This document shows, one piece after another, positions 35,252 to 35,630 of a stretch of DNA of 35,630 bases (position 1 is the stretch's first letter; each line of letters opens with the position of its first letter). The stretch is from a virus, in IMG/VR virus record IMGVR_UViG_3300021963_000364, positions 1-35,630 of that record; one strand, given 5' to 3'. The notes under the pieces were generated by a model that saw nothing but the letters and a program-made list of their open reading frames with translations, was not told where the DNA came from and did not search any database. The position numbers and the translations under genes were made by a program.

Positions 35252-35630
35252 ATGAGAGAGAAAAACGCAGGTATACCGATTAATCAGGAAGAAATTCAAC
35301 ATTATCTTAAGGACATCCGTAGGATAAAAGTAATGACACCTGAACGTGAAAAAGAATTGGCCCAATTAATGAAGTCGGGAACACTTAGTGATTCACAACG
35401 AGACCAAGTTCATAAAGAATTACTTGAGGGTAATTTACGATTTGTGATTACCGTTGCAAAACAGTATCAAAACCAAGGGTTAGATTTTCCTGACCTAATC
35501 GCCGAAGGTAATTTTGGTTTGATGAAAGCAATCAAAAACTTTGATTGGAACAAAGACTTACGTTTTATATCTTATGCGGTGTGGTGGGTTAAACAATCAA
35601 TCCTACAATCTCTTAACGACAACGCACGAA
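35252..35630 (+). CDS. RpoD-like sigma-70 factor (3' end outside the window)
   Basis: The first 126 codons are present. Region 1.2 is visible (YLKDIRRIKVMTPEREKELA), then region 2: NLRFVITVAKQYQNQG, DLIAEGNFGLMKAIKNFDW and FISYAVWWVKQSILQSL, the core-binding and -10/melting elements. Similarity to Bacteroidetes primary sigma factors (AKQYQNQG, FISYAVWW-(V/I)-(K/R)-QSILQ) is striking and stronger than to T4 gp55. Region 1.1 is absent, as in Bacteroidetes RpoD. It would take over host RNA polymerase and could direct it to phage promoters, perhaps those with the TATTTAT element. Regions 3 and 4 cannot be judged. Confidence 0.9.
   Translation, partial: MREKNAGIPINQEEIQHYLKDIRRIKVMTPEREKELAQLMKSGTLSDSQRDQVHKELLEGNLRFVITVAKQYQNQGLDFPDLIAEGNFGLMKAIKNFDWNKDLRFISYAVWWVKQSILQSLNDNAR

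Overview
The window is a strongly AT-rich, densely packed stretch of a large tailed-phage genome (contractile-tail, T4-like layout). Its host is most likely a Bacteroidetes, probably flavobacterial, bacterium. The phage assignment rests on baseplate genes resembling T4 gp25 and gp6 (and, less surely, gp7) and on recombination genes resembling gp47/gp46. The host inference rests on SprB-type repeats in phage proteins, a Bacteroidetes-type promoter (TTTG-N20-TATATTTG), a sigma factor very like Bacteroidetes RpoD, and a C-terminal motif common in Bacteroidetes proteins. Stops are TAA and TGA, so the code looks standard. I saw no tRNA, CRISPR array or transposon.

Layout. (1) 1-79: terminator of an upstream unit, then a start signal. 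(2) 80-16022, plus strand: baseplate/tail operon with gp25-like, gp6-like, a 1691-aa virion protein with an internal hydrophobic block, several unrecognised virion proteins, a PKD-domain protein and a 1006-aa baseplate protein with a tail-protein-I/gp7-like segment. A free-standing PD-(D/E)XK homing-type endonuclease sits in the middle. (3) 16022-23593: adhesin/fibre block with a seven-repeat SprB-like protein, a small minus-strand gene (58 aa, 18361-18537), a DxD glycosyltransferase, a second SprB-like adhesin with a poly-Thr linker, and an 846-aa fibre protein with Pro-Thr and poly-Thr linkers. (4) 23597-24199: RuvC-like resolvase ending at a strong terminator. (5) 27602-24257, minus strand: three-gene adhesin operon of Cys-rich modules and long Thr-Pro linkers. 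(6) 27686-35630, plus strand: replication, recombination and transcription genes (DnaG-type primase, RecB/Cas4-type nuclease, small proteins, gp47-like nuclease, gp46-like ATPase, an acidic protein, and an RpoD-like sigma factor cut by the window end).

How it fits together. The left half builds the baseplate and a mosaic set of surface-binding proteins. The same few modules (SprB-like Ig repeat, a Cys-rich module, a Trp-containing module, a short N-terminal module, Thr and Thr-Pro linkers) recur in different orders on both strands. A glycosyltransferase sits among them and could decorate host or virion. The right half makes primers, processes DNA ends and resolves junctions, and encodes a sigma factor that may redirect transcription. 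A repeated TATTTAT element 4-6 bases before start codons at unit boundaries is a candidate phage-specific expression signal.
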